A DNA stretch of 64,000 nt from Rotaria sordida. Taxonomy: Eukaryota > Rotifera > Eurotatoria > Philodinida > Philodinidae. The translations under genes were made by a program, and so were the position numbers. The notes under the pieces were generated by a model, which was given only the letters and a program-made list of their open reading frames with translations, made no database searches and was not told the origin of the DNA. The stretch spans positions 1 through 64,000 of the forward strand of contig CAJNOL010000667.1 of assembly GCA_905250125.1 (NCBI GenBank), read 5' to 3'. Positions within the stretch are counted from its first letter, which is position 1; each line of letters opens with the position of its first letter. Shown here piece after piece: positions 48,699-61,105 of this stretch.

Positions 48699-51600
48699 CT
48701 AGACGACTGAATGATTATCGACAGTTAAAAGAAGAGAAAGCTCTTTCGTCTTTTTATGATCTACGCCGAAATGTTTGTGAGTGATTCTGTGCGCTTCTGA
48801 ATAGTATCTTTTCGCCTCATTGAATTTGATCTGTTTTTCAGTAGACGCTTGATTTTCTTGTTGATTTTTCTGATGATTGTCCACTTCGGCTATTAGTTTC
48901 ATACAAATATCACCCAAATTGACATAGACGTCACATATTTCGATATGATCTGTACCTAATGTGGCTAATAAAATCTCCAAAGCCTGTTTCATATGTGCGA
49001 AGCCTGTATTGTAGTCACCCATCATTGCATGAGTAAGACCAAGAGAATTAAGAAAAAGTCCATATTTATAGTGTTGTTCATTGAATTCTTTTTTGATAAT
49101 CGCAAGTGCTCGGTCAAAATGAGCAATCGCTTGTTTATAATTCCCTAAAAGTGAAAGAATGGAATAATATGAAATTCTGGAAAGTGAATTCATTTCCTTT
49201 TTTCCCGTAACTAACCGAGTTCATGCTGAGCTTGTCCAATATTGTGAAGAATTTCAGCAGCCTCTGAATGTTCGGGACCAAGCGTTTTTTCGATTATTGT
49301 GAAGGCTCGACGATAGAGACGTAGAACATCGTCAGAATCATTTCTTTTTCGATGAAGTTCTGCTAGATTATTATAGTAGATTCCTAATTTATAATGTTCT
49401 TGATTCAGGCCGAACGTATTTTTGACAATTTTTATTGCTCTCTCATAGAGGGCTTCTGCTTCATCATAGTCACCTTTCTGTGCTAAGATAAGACCCATTG
49501 AGTTGAGTAGCTCAGCTACTTCAATATGTTTTGGTCCAAATGATTGTTGCAATGCCGTTAGCGCTTCATTATATATGACTTCAGCTGTTTTGTAATCACC
49601 TCGCTATAACACACAAATCAGTACAGGGATGGAGGTTTTATTCACGCAAATTGATCTCCTTTCATTAAGCCCCTCCCCCCCCCCCCCCTCTCCCTCAAAA
49701 TTCTGTCTCAGGCTCAAGTAGGATGAAATCCTGTGAAATTTTCAGCATATGTTGGGGCTGTAGTGAGAATGCTATGGTAAAATTTTCAGTTCTATACCAT
49801 GTAGTGTGAGGGAGATATACACCAAACAAGAATCAAAAGATAGCTCGTTTTGTCCGCAAGAATTCTCTGTGGATCCTCATTCAACATATATAATTTATTT
49901 TTGTTTGAAAGAGCATGTTAGGATGCAGGGTCAGTGAGGCTCCTTCTTTTTAAACTCTTATCTTTTAAGCGGAGAAAAGTGCTGACAAGTTCAATCGCTC
50001 GAAAAACTCAAAAAAATGGCGTTCAAATTATAAAAATACTTTTCAATATAATAATAACAATGTTTCATTCAAAAAAAGGAGCTTCAGAGGACTTGCAGTT
50101 TTTGACGCTTTTTCAAGCAAAAAAATATTTGACTTTATATAGCACTGTAGTTCAACTTTCTTGCAAATACGTTGTCAAAACTACCTTCCGAGAAAAGCGT
50201 AAAACAAGTTTTGGAAATGCCAAATGTCCCGAAACATGGTGTATTTTGTGAATATCTCTACACAGACAAATGATAAGCCTTTCTGTTTTTTAGAAGATCT
50301 ACTGTGAAAAATTTTACAAACTCTGTAGGAATTAATCCCTCTTGACTTGTTCTAAGAATCTCTTCCATACTCAAAATAAAAAACATACATGATGTGTTAG
50401 TTTCTACTGTATTTAGCAGAATGTAAATACTTGAAAGATTTTCTCATTTTGCATGTATGTCACCTTGAGAAAATGAGAAAGTCTTTATTCTTCTCTATAA
50501 ACAAATCGCTACCAACTTGACTACCCATGTCGTACAGAACGGCTCGTAAACTGCCTTAAACGACTTGAAAACGGTGAAAAACGGCTGTTGTTACGATGAT
50601 CGTTTACGGTTTGCCGTAAAACGGAGAAATACGGCGATAAACGATGATCTTTACGGTGATCGTTTACGCACTAGCGGAAACGATTGTCGTTATGACCGTC
50701 GTTTTTTTGCCGTTTTCACACCGTTTTTTATCGTTTCAAAAAGTGTCCTAAAATCATCATTAGACACTTTCTAATGATCTATAATTGATTGGTCGTTACG
50801 TATTTAAAAAAAAATTATATTTTTTTTTATTCAGATTCTTTTCACCATCTAGTTCAACTGTAAGTATTGTATTTGAATAAGTATACTTATTTTTTATTTT
50901 TATTTAGATTTATCTCAATGAAATATTTAGTGGTATTGAATTGAAATAAATAAATATATTTTTTTTATTTAGATTTATCTTAATGAGATACAAAACAGTA
51001 AGTATTTTATTTAAATAAATACATGTATTTTTTTAATTAGGTATATTTCATCGATATGTTCAATAGTAAGTATTTTGCTTAAATATATTTATTTTTGTTT
51101 AGATTTATCACAACTAACTGTTTAACAGTAAGTATTTTATTTAAATAAATAAATTTATTACTTTTTTATTTAGATTTATCGCATTAATATATTCAATAGT
51201 AAGTGTTTTGTTTAAATGAGTATTTATTTTTTTTTCATTTAGATTTCTCTCATTGAAATATATAATAGTAAGTATTTCGTTTAAATAAATTTATTATTTT
51301 TATTTAGATTCATCGCAACGAAGTATTTAACAGTAAGTATTTCATTTAAATAAATAAATAATGTGTTTTTATTTAGGTTTATCTCATTACTATATTCAAT
51401 GGTAAGTATTTTGTCTAAATAAGTATATTTTTTTTCATTTAGATTTCTCTCATTGAAGTATTCAACAGTAAGTATCGTACTTAAATAAATATATTTATTT
51501 TTTTTATTTAGACTTATCTCAATGAAATATATAGTAGTAAGTATTTTAGTTAAATAAATAAATAATGTTTGTTGTGTTTACGGAAGGTGAGGAGGGGACG

Positions 51601-54600
51601 AAATATTGTGCTCCTCTTCACTGAGGACAGACGGCAAAAGATATATCAAGTCATAAACGAGAAAAACCGGTGTAAATAAGACACTATAGGACGAGAATAC
51701 TGCCATAATACTACTCATCGTTGCTCGCCGGAAACGGCCTTAAACGGCGTCGTTTACGTTCCGGGGAAAAACGGCCCTCAATCCGAGCTGACGGAAAGCG
51801 GTCAAAAAACGGTGAAAAACGGCGATCGTTTTTCATCGTTTAGGGCATTAATTACGTCGTTTTTTCACCGTTTTAGGCCTTTTAAGACGTCGTTTCAGAC
51901 GACCTGAATGATGGACCTGGGTAATTGCTGTCTAAGGCGTTACGTCAGCTCGGCTGTGAGATTTTCTATCTTCGTATTTGTGTGCGCTTATCTATATTGA
52001 TTCTTAGTGAACATACTTTATGGTATCGAATTATACATTTGTCTGAAATTTTGTTTTTTTGGATGAAATTCGACATTTTTTAGAAGAACTTAATACAACT
52101 TTTTTGTTGTCTATTAGTTAATTTCTTATTTTTTGTTGCATAAACTTTAGTTTACTACGAAGATTGATGAAACTTATTAAAATGTCTCTACGTTCCATTA
52201 AAGTTCTTATTTTCCATGCAAAAACCTCAAAATCCTTTTTTCCAGAAAAAACTTTTTTTAAGCAGTCGATGACAAAACAACCATTAAAAAGTTCGTCAAA
52301 AAAAGGATGCCCAATAAAAAAATTATAGTGTTTATGAAAGAGCACAACTTGGGCATCTTTTCATACATTTATCTCAATTTCGATATTTTTGACGAAAATT
52401 GACTTTTTTGAGGGGGAGAGGGGCCTTAAAATAAGTGAATTTTCAATCGATACTGAGGAGAGTCTCAATCAGTCGCCTTTATCTTATACAAACCAACAAG
52501 ACAATTCAATAGTAAACTAGAATGAAGGAAATAATTGCGAGACCTCAATGCCTGAATTTAGTTTCAAGTGATTAGGAAATAGCATCATTCTGTAAGCTAA
52601 AATTGACGTGTATTAATATTCGGGTTACGCCAAAATAAATTGATTTAGTCTAAGAAAACCATGATGAAGTTTTCTCTACAAGTGCTAGTTGTATTCTCTG
52701 TGTGTAATATTTATGAGAGTATATGAGCGAATGTTGAACTCTGGCAGATCTCCTTCTCATTCGGTAAGTGACATGCGATAAAACACGAAAAACACTAAAA
52801 TAATTTATTCGTATAGTCTAATATATCGTCACTATTACTATTTGTAGAAACATCTTAGATTCAATTGATCATTAAAGAAAAGACCACAAAAAAAAGACGT
52901 TCTCTGACAACCCTAGATGAAGTTCATAAAATGTTTATCGCTGAATTTTCTGAAGACATTCGATTATTTTATCGAACTTTCTCTAGAAGTCAACGTATAA
53001 AGTCCATTGACAATTTTCTTCATTCGTTGAAATAAAATTTTATATTTGATATTATGATAGAAAAAGATGCTGAGTATCTTGGGTCTAAATTCAGGTTTTT
53101 TCCAAATGGATCCCGTGATGTGTTATAGCGGACAACAAAATTGCTGTATCAAGATACATCTCTATGAACTTCATCGATTCTAGTAGTTGCTTTCGCTATC
53201 TAACCCTTTCATCGAGAAAAAGCCAAAATATCACCGAGATATGGATGAAAAAATAGAATTTTCTCGGAAAACTCGTCGTAATTTGGTCATTGACTATGCT
53301 GAAATCTGAAGATAGCTAACTAATTAAGAAATTGGCGAGCTGCATCGAATAAACACCTTTTTGGTTCATTTCGAAACTTGGATCCCGTCCAAATGGGATG
53401 ATTCCAGTCCTAACTTCTCTCTCTCATATTGATCATTCATATGCTGATCGACAGGTAAGACAAAAGTTCAACCAGTTCGTTTATTTTCTCTACTAGGATA
53501 GAAGGGTGAAGAAATGCACGAATCTATTACTTTTCCGTTCTTTCTTCACACAGTTGGACGCTACACATGCTGAAACCTATTGGCCTCCTCTTTACATTCC
53601 ATCCTATTGCATCATGGAAATGAATTAGTTAGATATTCTCGTTTTTCTCTCGATGAAGACGTGTGTGGTAACTATCGAACATAGGCGATCGCCAAAAAAA
53701 GAAAAGAGTTTTTTTTTATTTCTTTCTCGCTTTCATCTTTCTGAAAACGATCCATATTCACCAGTAAGTATTTTCATCGGTCCTCAGCATTCCTTCACCA
53801 TCACGGGCACAATAAAAAGGACGCAAATCAAGTGATGTTGCAATCTTACTGTATTCTCATACTCATCCGTAGTCGTATCAATGAAACTGAAATATTGAAA
53901 GAATTGAAATTATTGAGGGAAGGAAAATCAAAATTTACAAAACTTTCTTTTCGCAGAAACTACTTATTAATCATTATTATTTTTAATACGTATTTCAAAC
54001 ACTTGAAAACCATTGATTGAACAACCCACGCATTGAGACTTGGATTGCGTTTTCAGATGGGGTTCAAATGTAGAAATAGATCGAAAGTTGTTCATTCGAT
54101 AGAGTTGGCCGAGTTCTATCTAGGTATATTACTTAAGTTTTTGGTATGGCCAATTGGTGACAAGAGACGAGTCTTGCGGATAATCCAACATTAGATGCTG
54201 GATTCGCCCTTTCGAAACGGATTCAAGTAGCAAAATCAATAAAAAATGTGTCTATTGGATAGGGCTCATAGTAATCTATATTTGTAAAGGAATGTCGTAT
54301 TTGAGTTTAATGCATCGGTACATCCATTCTGGTAACACGCGGATTAAAGCCAAAAATAAACTGAGCAAGAAAAAGGAATCATTCGTATTGCGATATTAAA
54401 TGACTGACTACAGTTCTACTGTTAAAATTAATTTGTTCTTGAAATAGTGTAATATAGAATAACAAATGAATCGATGTCAAGCTTTGAAACTAATACAGTA
54501 CTTAAAATATTAGAATTGGTAAAGATATCGAAGTAATCATGTTTTTGTCTCTCTTATATAATTATGCTTATACTGTGCTTTACAACTAATTCTGCTTCCT

Positions 54601-56166
54601 AATTTATGAACGTCGTATCTTCTGTTAAAAATAAAAGTTTTTGACTATTTACCACAATTAAAAACGTTTATTCACAGTGGGAATATCTGCTCATCAAAAC
54701 TTTACAAAGAATAATATCTCTCAAAGTCTTTTCTATAGTTAAATTGTTTTGGGATGAAGATCATAATGAGTTTCTCAATCGATTTTTGATCATGGGTGCT
54801 TTCGAAATGTTAGAAATGAAAAAGTCGTTCTCCTCTTTTGATGAATTCTCCATGTATGTAGTTCATACATTCGAATAACTCTTTTATAATGCATACTTTT
54901 CGATAAATATCACCAATATTTCCCAAATACATTCCGATTGATTCATGCTTGCGACCATAGTAATGTTTAGATATCTTCAATGCTTGTTTGAAGCAATCCA
55001 AGGCCTCGGTATATTTTCCTTCTTTCTTCAAGAGAATGCCCAAATTTTTCACAACATCGGCAACTAAAGGATGATTATGACCATGTACTGATTCAAGTTG
55101 TTTTAGTGCTTTTATGTAGAGTTCATGAGATTCATTATAATTTCCTTTTTTCCGAAAGCTATCTAAATTTTGATGCAAATAAAACAAACTATTATGAACG
55201 GTTCTGAAACTTAAACTATAAAGCATGATATTACCCGCCAAATTAACAACAATTTCCGACCAAAGATCTGAATCTGGATCAGCAATTTCTAGTGCCTTCG
55301 TATAGGTCGAAATAGCTTGATCATACTTAAATTGAAAGCATTAATATATGAAATAAAAAATCGCAAGAACGTACATCAGAACATTTCTTGGCCAGAAGTC
55401 CAATTCCATTAAAAATTTCGGCTTTTTTCTGTGACCGATCATTATGTGGCAGAAGATTAAGCGCTCGAATAAATTTTTCTTTTGCTTCGGTAAATTGTGC
55501 TTTTTTAAGGTGAATTTGTGCTGAAGCTAAAAGCAGTTCGATTCGTTGGGCATTGGATTTCGCTTTTAAATAAACATCTGTATAAATTTGTAATGCTTTA
55601 TCATAGTGACCATCGTCTTGTTCAATCCGTGCACTCAGAATCATGACATCGAATGTATTTTGTGTACCTTTAATCATTTTTAAACATTGTCTTGCTTCTT
55701 CATAAGTTTGTTGATCGTGAAAGGCTTTGGCTAAATCGTAAAATGCAGTGTCCTTTTCTTTCGTACGTATTTTCGCATCACTATACTCTCGTAATTTGAG
55801 TCGTAATTCGGACAATTTGCGTTCTCGTTCGGTCACTAAATTATCTGGTGAATATGGACAAGATTGTTTGTGTTGCGCCAAGTCACTTCGAGATACTTTA
55901 ATTGAACAACCTTGTAATTTATAAGGGCAATTGAATTGAGTATTGTCGATAAAACGTTGAATGACAATATTTGTAAGTAATGTTTGTTCGGTCAATATTC
56001 TTGAACAACATCGAGGACAGCTAGAAGCAGACTGTGTAAGCCATGATTGGATGCAAGCGAAACAGAAGAGTTGATGGCAACAAGGAGTTTCTCGAACATC
56101 TGTGAGATAATCACAACATATGCAGCATTCAAGTAGAGTTTGAATTTCACTTGGTGTTGTAATCAT
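48699..56166 (-). CDS. RING / TRAF-type zinc finger / TPR protein split by a 5.3-kb intron
   Basis: Five exons (56166-55375, 55325-55235, 55162-54897, 49603-49216, 49144-48699) total 1983 nt, or 660 residues, with every junction in phase. Residues about 14-58 form a C3HC4 RING (ECCICC, then CCHQLFCFACIQSW and CPRCC), which recruits E2 enzymes. A TRAF-type finger follows (NCPYKLQGCSIKV). The rest is TPR helices, first single repeats and then kinesin-light-chain-like 42-residue repeats (YNEALTALQQSFGPKHIEVA). A ubiquitin ligase whose TPRs bind the substrate is the natural reading. The exon 3 to 4 join falls inside one TPR (NIGDIYRK then RGDYKTAEV), which is why I connect the two halves across 49604-54896. 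Two separate gene fragments would be the alternative, but the exact phase and TPR continuity argue against it. Confidence 0.8.
49675..49688 (+). repeat. poly-C run of 14
   Basis: A run of 14 C residues inside the long intron, 72 bp upstream (on the minus strand) of exon 4. It is unusual in this AT-rich DNA and likely to vary in length or be mis-assembled. Confidence 0.8.
50525..50765. repeat. left CGTTT/AAACG-rich cluster
   Basis: About 240 bp packed with AAACGG, CGTTTACGG, GATCGTTTAC and CCGTTTT words in both orientations. It ends 70 bp before the tandem 25-nt array and resembles the cluster on the array's other side. Confidence 0.6.
50835..51536 (+). repeat. tandem array of eleven 25-nt blocks with intron-like linkers
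   Basis: Eleven blocks of exactly 25 nt (consensus near ATTTATCTCAATGAAATATT followed by CAACA) start at 50835, 50908, 50973, 51041, 51103, 51174, 51243, 51308, 51377, 51443 and 51512. Each is immediately preceded by AG, usually TTTAG, and followed by GT, GTAAG in ten of eleven. The ten linkers are 48, 40, 43, 37, 46, 44, 40, 44, 41 and 44 nt, which is the size and style of introns in this window. Conceptual splicing gives stops in all frames within about four blocks, so a long protein is unlikely. It lies on the plus strand inside the minus-strand RING-TPR intron. Confidence 0.85.
51718..51957. repeat. right CGTTT/AAACG-rich cluster
   Basis: Words AAACGGCC, CGTCGTTTACG, AAAACGGTGAAAAACGGCG and CGTTTTTTCACCGTTTT recur here. 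CCGAGCTGACG near 51802 is matched by CGTCAGCTCGG at the outer edge. Together with the left cluster it brackets the tandem array, suggesting one inserted element of about 1.4 kb. Confidence 0.55.
52118..54800. other. rest of the long intron, with coding-like relics
   Basis: Plus-strand fragments look protein-like: TLDEVHKMFIAEFSEDIRLF at 52906-53034, then SLSHIDHSYADRQ at about 53420-53452 before a GTAAGA donor, joining in phase after a CAG at about 53553 to LDATHAETYWPPLYIPSY and a stop near 53630. A minus-strand frame at 52118-52345 (KHYNFFIGHPFFDELFNG) also looks coding-like. None has a full gene structure. They may be decayed genes or element-borne pieces that enlarged the intron. Confidence 0.25.
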
Positions 56167-57533
56167 GCTGTGTTTTTGTATTTGAAACGAATGAAACGAA
56201 TTCTACTTACCAAATGATTGAAATTCGACACTTTCTAAGTAAGAAAAACAACATTACATTGATATATATATAGAAGATGATGACTCACTATGATGTCGTT
56301 TTGCCATACTGTGCAAACGAATCCTCCCTCAAAACACTATAAGAATATGAAAATCAAATAGAAAAACAACACACCTCGTGCTTTTTGTGTGCTTGTTGGT
56401 TGAATAAATATATTTTATGCTTTTTTTATTGATACTAAAGTAAAAACAACAGAACGGCAACAACATACATGACTTACAAAATATGAGTCATACACAAACA
56501 AAGAGCGTAACAGTATTTTATTTTGAAATTAGTTACATTCTAAATTAGTGAACTATCTTTCATTTTATCATATAGAGAAACGATAACTTGGATGACAGGA
56601 TATACACCATCTTAATTTTTAGTAATGATGGATCGATTTGAGCTCGATACAGATGAACTGTAATATTATTCATGGCTATCAGGTTTCTATTATGAATAAG
56701 ATCCTTGGTCGCTTTTAAAAATGTTATTAGGCGTTTTCCAAGGCTTTTGATTATGCAATATCCACTACTCGCTATTTCAAATATATCATTGAAGTATCAT
56801 AAAATGGAAGTCGGTATTTCATATGCGATTGGAACATAATTTATGCTAGTTTCATAGTTAGGAACTTAGTGCTACTGAAAACTGTCTCGTACGACATTTC
56901 AGTACTGCATATTAAGCTTGGTAAAAGTGTCTATCAACAGAAAATGTTAGCGAAAGGACACTCGTTTTTCTGTGCTATTCGATCATAGTCTAATTGATAC
57001 GATAACAATGAAACTCGAATGAGACTATTTAGCCTAGCATATGCGATAGTTATACAAATTCATGATTTATCCAATACCCTATCTTCCCTCTCATTTCTTT
57101 CAAGACCGTATTGTCTTCTGGTATGCTCAACCTACGGCAAATATCTCGTTTTCTGCATGCGCACTGTACAATTGTATTTTATACAAAGTGAAACCAATAA
57201 AATTAGACTGAGTCTTAATATCCTTCGTTTTTCTCTTTAGTGGACAAACAAAGTTTTCCTTTCTTATTTTCTTCCATCGAAAAAAATTTCGAAGTTGTAT
57301 TGAAATTTTAATTTTGGAACAATGGCCCATTCCTTAGGATTTCGTTTTTGACTTGTTAAAAATTTTAATATTATTTTTTATTTGTTGTGATTCAAGAAAG
57401 TTTTCAAACTCATAATAGAAATGTAAATAAAGTGGAAATCTCCCTAACTTTAACTCGTGTACCGATTCCGACGGAGCTTCATCGTGATGAAAAATTGAAT
57501 AAATTTCTAGATGATCATCGCCTTGGATGTGAG
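56167..57533. other. intergenic, with a coding-like stretch before a hairpin
   Basis: Mostly featureless. From about 57387 the plus strand reads VNKVEISLTLTRVPIPTELH and KLNKFLDDHR up to the telomere-like hairpin. This frame stays open through the hairpin to 57734, because the repeat contains no stop in that frame. Confidence 0.35.
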
Positions 57534-57637
57534 TGTAGGTGCGGGTGGGACTTGGATGTGAGTGCAAAAAGAAATGAAACACACCGACACCCACCCACCC
57601 ACACCCCACACCTACCCACACTTCACACTCACACCCT
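57534..57637. repeat. telomere-like hairpin inside an open frame
   Basis: The left arm TGGATGTGAGTGTAGGTGCG and the right arm, ending CTTCACACTCACACCCT, are inverted relatives around an A-rich loop (AAAAAGAAATGAAA). The C-rich arm is longer and includes CCCACCCACCCACACCCCAC. Confidence 0.75.
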
Positions 57638-57820
57638 GCTCTATTTCTTTGACAACATATATCTATCCAGCAGATCAAAAACAAATGGAAAGATTCAGAT
57701 GTTATGTAAACACATGTGGACATGGGATGAATAATAGAAAAAAAGAATGAAGAAACAAAATATTAGAATGAATAATTGATATGCAGAAAGATGAACGATT
57801 TTGACGAGAAATATCATAAA

Positions 57821-60269
57821 TCACATTAGATTACATACAGCTGATGTAGTAATTAATGAGTTGTTTTGTGTCAATGGTATGTAGATTTTGATTTCATCGA
57901 GAAAAGTAAGATAATCTTTTAAAGTAAGTGTCGCACGCTGTGATTTGTTAACATCTTCTTTCAACGATAAAAACATTCCTTGTTTATTCGCTTGACACAT
58001 TGAATAAGCTTTGTTTAATAATTTTCCGTTCATTCCTTCAAGAACAGGTAGAAGAGCATCAAGTTCTTTGTCAAGAAGAAATGATTTGACATGGTCTTTA
58101 GTCCACAAATCAATACAATGTGGATATGTTCTACAAACAGACAACAAAAAACTGTTTAGTTTGACATCGTCCCCTCTTCAAGTATTGTTTTCTTATAAAT
58201 TATGCTTTTGATTGCCGAAGAAAAGTGGAAGACAAAATAAACTTACTGATTAAATATGAAAAATCATAGCATGTCACTGTCTATAGAAGTCGTGGAGAAT
58301 AGTGCCTCATGCACGCTGTCAAAACTCTCATAGTCAACATAAACTTACACAACTGGACGTGGTTCTTTCTTATTGTCGACGGTTAAAACTGTGTTCGGTA
58401 TAACATCCACTATTGAACTAGGATTATGATGAACTTGTTCTTGATTGACAAGTCTTGAATTTGAATCATTCATTCTATATAAATCAATCTGTCGCTTAAG
58501 TTCTTGATAAGCTTTATCGAAACCAAGTTTTGGAAAATCAACATAAATAAGTGCTGAAGTTAATACTCCCAGCCATCCATCAGCTTTGTAATTAGCTGTC
58601 ATAACTAATGGAATAATATGACAACGACGTTTAATTGCATAACTAGCTTCCATTTCACAGAAGGGACTTTGTTTGTAAGCATCTGACATACAGATAAGTA
58701 CGAATTCTGCATTCTCAATAGCTTTGGCCATTGCATCAAATGTAGCACCATGCATTAATCGAGAATCTATCCAAACACGTAATTGATCTTTTTCGAGAAA
58801 ATTTAGAATACGATGACAAAGTTCTCTATCATTATGTGAATAACTGATCATAATATCATATTGTTTCTTGACTATCGTCGTTGAAGACATTGAAGAAATT
58901 TGTTGTTGAACGATTTTGGCTGTGGTTTCTGATTCTTTTTCTAATTTCCATATCAATGCAGTAGCTACTAGTTGTAGTTCCTGTTGTGATGATGAAGTCA
59001 ATGTTCGAATATGATTGACGAAAGTGATGTTGTCTTTGAGTTTAGCAGCAAAGTCTTTGTTGAAGGTCAATGCAAGAAGAATTTCAAGTGCAGGAAGTTT
59101 AGCTTTGAGGGGATGAAATTTATCTTCCAGAATACATCGAAGAAAAAGTGAATGACCTTCTTGTTTGATCAATTCTTCACGAATTTGATCATGCTGTGTT
59201 AATACTAAATGAAGAAGAAAAAAAGAAAACATTGTTTTCTCAATGTGTAAACTTTTGAGATAATTGAAGTGAAATTCATAAGGATACGCCTAGTTTTCAA
59301 GCTATATATTGCTTAAGCTATACAATTAATTTAATCATATTATAAAGGATAGTTTCTCTGAATCTTGTTTTCGCTACCTGTTTTCTAATGTTATGGTTAA
59401 AAGAATGTGCACTAAAAAGATGATATATTCATCTAACATGATAAAATAAATGTTTATGTTTCTAACTACCATTTTTTTTAAATAAAAGGTAATTAAAACT
59501 AACCTTTAAGACTTTGAAGACTATTGTGTAGGCGAGCTTCATAAGATATGCCACTATCAATAGTTTCTCTAATAAAAGTAATAAAGACAGTAGCTATTCT
59601 ACTCGAATTTTGCAGTTGTTTTATATCTGTTTCCGTCATAATAACTGCCAGAATTCGATAGGCTTGTAAATGAATTTCATCATCATTGTTTGATGTTTGT
59701 GTAAGAATATTAATTAGATCGACTAATTCAAGACTTTTAAGATAAATAGCAAGTTTATTATCCAGCGTAAAATAGAAAAGAATTAGGAGAAGGTCTTGAA
59801 TAAGAGGCACAGCAGCTCGATCAATATTTATCGGATTTGCTTTGCTGATGGACAGTAAAATATGTTTGATAGTATCTGCGATTTGTTGACATTCATTGTG
59901 CGTTTCATTGCTAGTAATGACATTACCAAGATCAATTCGAAATAATATATTGGTCGCATGCAACATGATTTCAGACATAATCGAATTCCATTCAATATAT
60001 GGTGGCAATCCAGTATTCTGTTCACTTAACCACCTATCGAACCATTTAAGATGAGTACGTCGAATTCGTTCAATTATTTCGAGGCGTCGATTTCCTTCAT
60101 ATCGTAAAACACAGTTTGGATAGTACTTAAGCATAATATGTTCTTCATTTGAAAGCGAATTAGGCTGTTCTTTAGCAATTTTTTCGAACATCTGTGCATA
60201 TAAAGGAGAACAAATTTGATCCACAGCTCTAGCTAAGTCATCTGGAAGATCTGTATAGACTTGTGCCAT
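57821..60269 (-). CDS. ARM-TIR-SAM protein (SARM1-related parts, different order)
   Basis: Three exons (60269-59504, 59204-58349, 58130-57821) give 1932 nt, or 643 residues. The start is the first ATG (MAQVYTDLPDDLARAVDQIC). Residues about 1-385 are helical, armadillo-like. A TIR domain follows at about 400-520 (KKQYDIMISYSHNDRELC, RVWIDSRLMHG). Its candidate catalytic Glu sits in SPFCEMEASYA, the position used by NAD-cleaving TIRs, so NADase activity is possible. The C-terminus is SAM-like (LWTKDHVKSFLLDKELDALL, GMNGKLLNKAY). Animal SARM1 has ARM-SAM-SAM-TIR; here a single SAM follows the TIR. Presumably cytosolic, with ARM and SAM controlling assembly or autoinhibition, which is inference. 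Confidence 0.8.
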
Positions 60270-60931
60270 CGTTAACAAAGTTTATTCATTAAAAAAAAAA
60301 TACTTCAACCTGATGAAATCAACACTCAGAGTAACTTATTTTAAAAAGACGCATGTGAAGCTAGTTTGTTTTTTTTCTTTTTCTTGACAGCAAGTTCTTT
60401 CTTAACAACATACAGAAAGAAAAGAAAATGCTTGACAATATAAAAGCTGCTACCACATTGAAATTCTTGCCGTGTCATTCACGTTGATTCTTTTACAGAA
60501 GTTGTGAAATAACGGCAAGAAAGAAAACTCGTTGATCATTCTTTATGCAGTGATACATATAGAACTTGTCGAAAAATAAGTAACTATTTCTCTGTAAGAT
60601 AGAAATAAGATTTAATACAAGGAGGAATTAATGTCTGATTCAATTCGGATAGATATAAAGAAAAAAAAACATTGTGATTAATCATACGGAGCTAAAGACA
60701 AAGTTTAACTGACTTATTAATTATAATTCAAAGACAGAAGCTTAATGATCAAAGCTATGATATCAATTTTTCAGTTAGTTCTGATTAATTAATTAACGTG
60801 CATCTTCAGGCAAGTTTCCCCAAAAGAGGATATAGATGTCGTTGTCGTTGTGAATCTTCTATTCTATTACACACTCAGGAGCAGCCATTCACACAACTAC
60901 ATCCACATCCACAGCGACACTCATCCATACC
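60270..60931. other. intergenic with a degenerate telomere-like tract
   Basis: No gene is seen. C-rich words (ACAACTACATCCACATCCAC) occur at about 60892-60930 and abut the next palindrome. A G-rich partner is not clear, though TGTCGTTGTCGTTGTG lies at about 60836. Confidence 0.4.
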
Positions 60932-61105
60932 CAATAGATCAATGTATACTCAATTCCTCCTTCGACGAATGCATATGATTATGTGTTTCGTTCTGTAATG
61001 TACAATTGTTTTTTCTCAGTTTTGTAACATCCACACATTACAAAATGAAACACACAATCATATACATTCGTCGCAGAGGGAATTGAGTATATATGGATCT
61101 ATTAG
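60932..61105. repeat. short palindrome, ~70-bp arms
   Basis: CAATAGATCAATGTATACTC on the left is matched by the complement ending GGATCTATTAG on the right. The arms also share ATTATGTGTTTCGTTCTGTAA and its diverged complement around a ~30-bp loop. Confidence 0.8.

Noticed and set aside
50835..51536. The 25-nt array as a CRISPR array
   Set aside because: The spacing is CRISPR-like, but the 25-nt blocks are similar to each other and the linkers are low-complexity AT sequence, so there are no unique spacers; the host is also eukaryotic.
50835..51536. The 25-nt array as a protein-coding multi-microexon gene
   Set aside because: Joining the blocks gives stop codons in every frame within about four blocks, and 25 nt is not a multiple of three.
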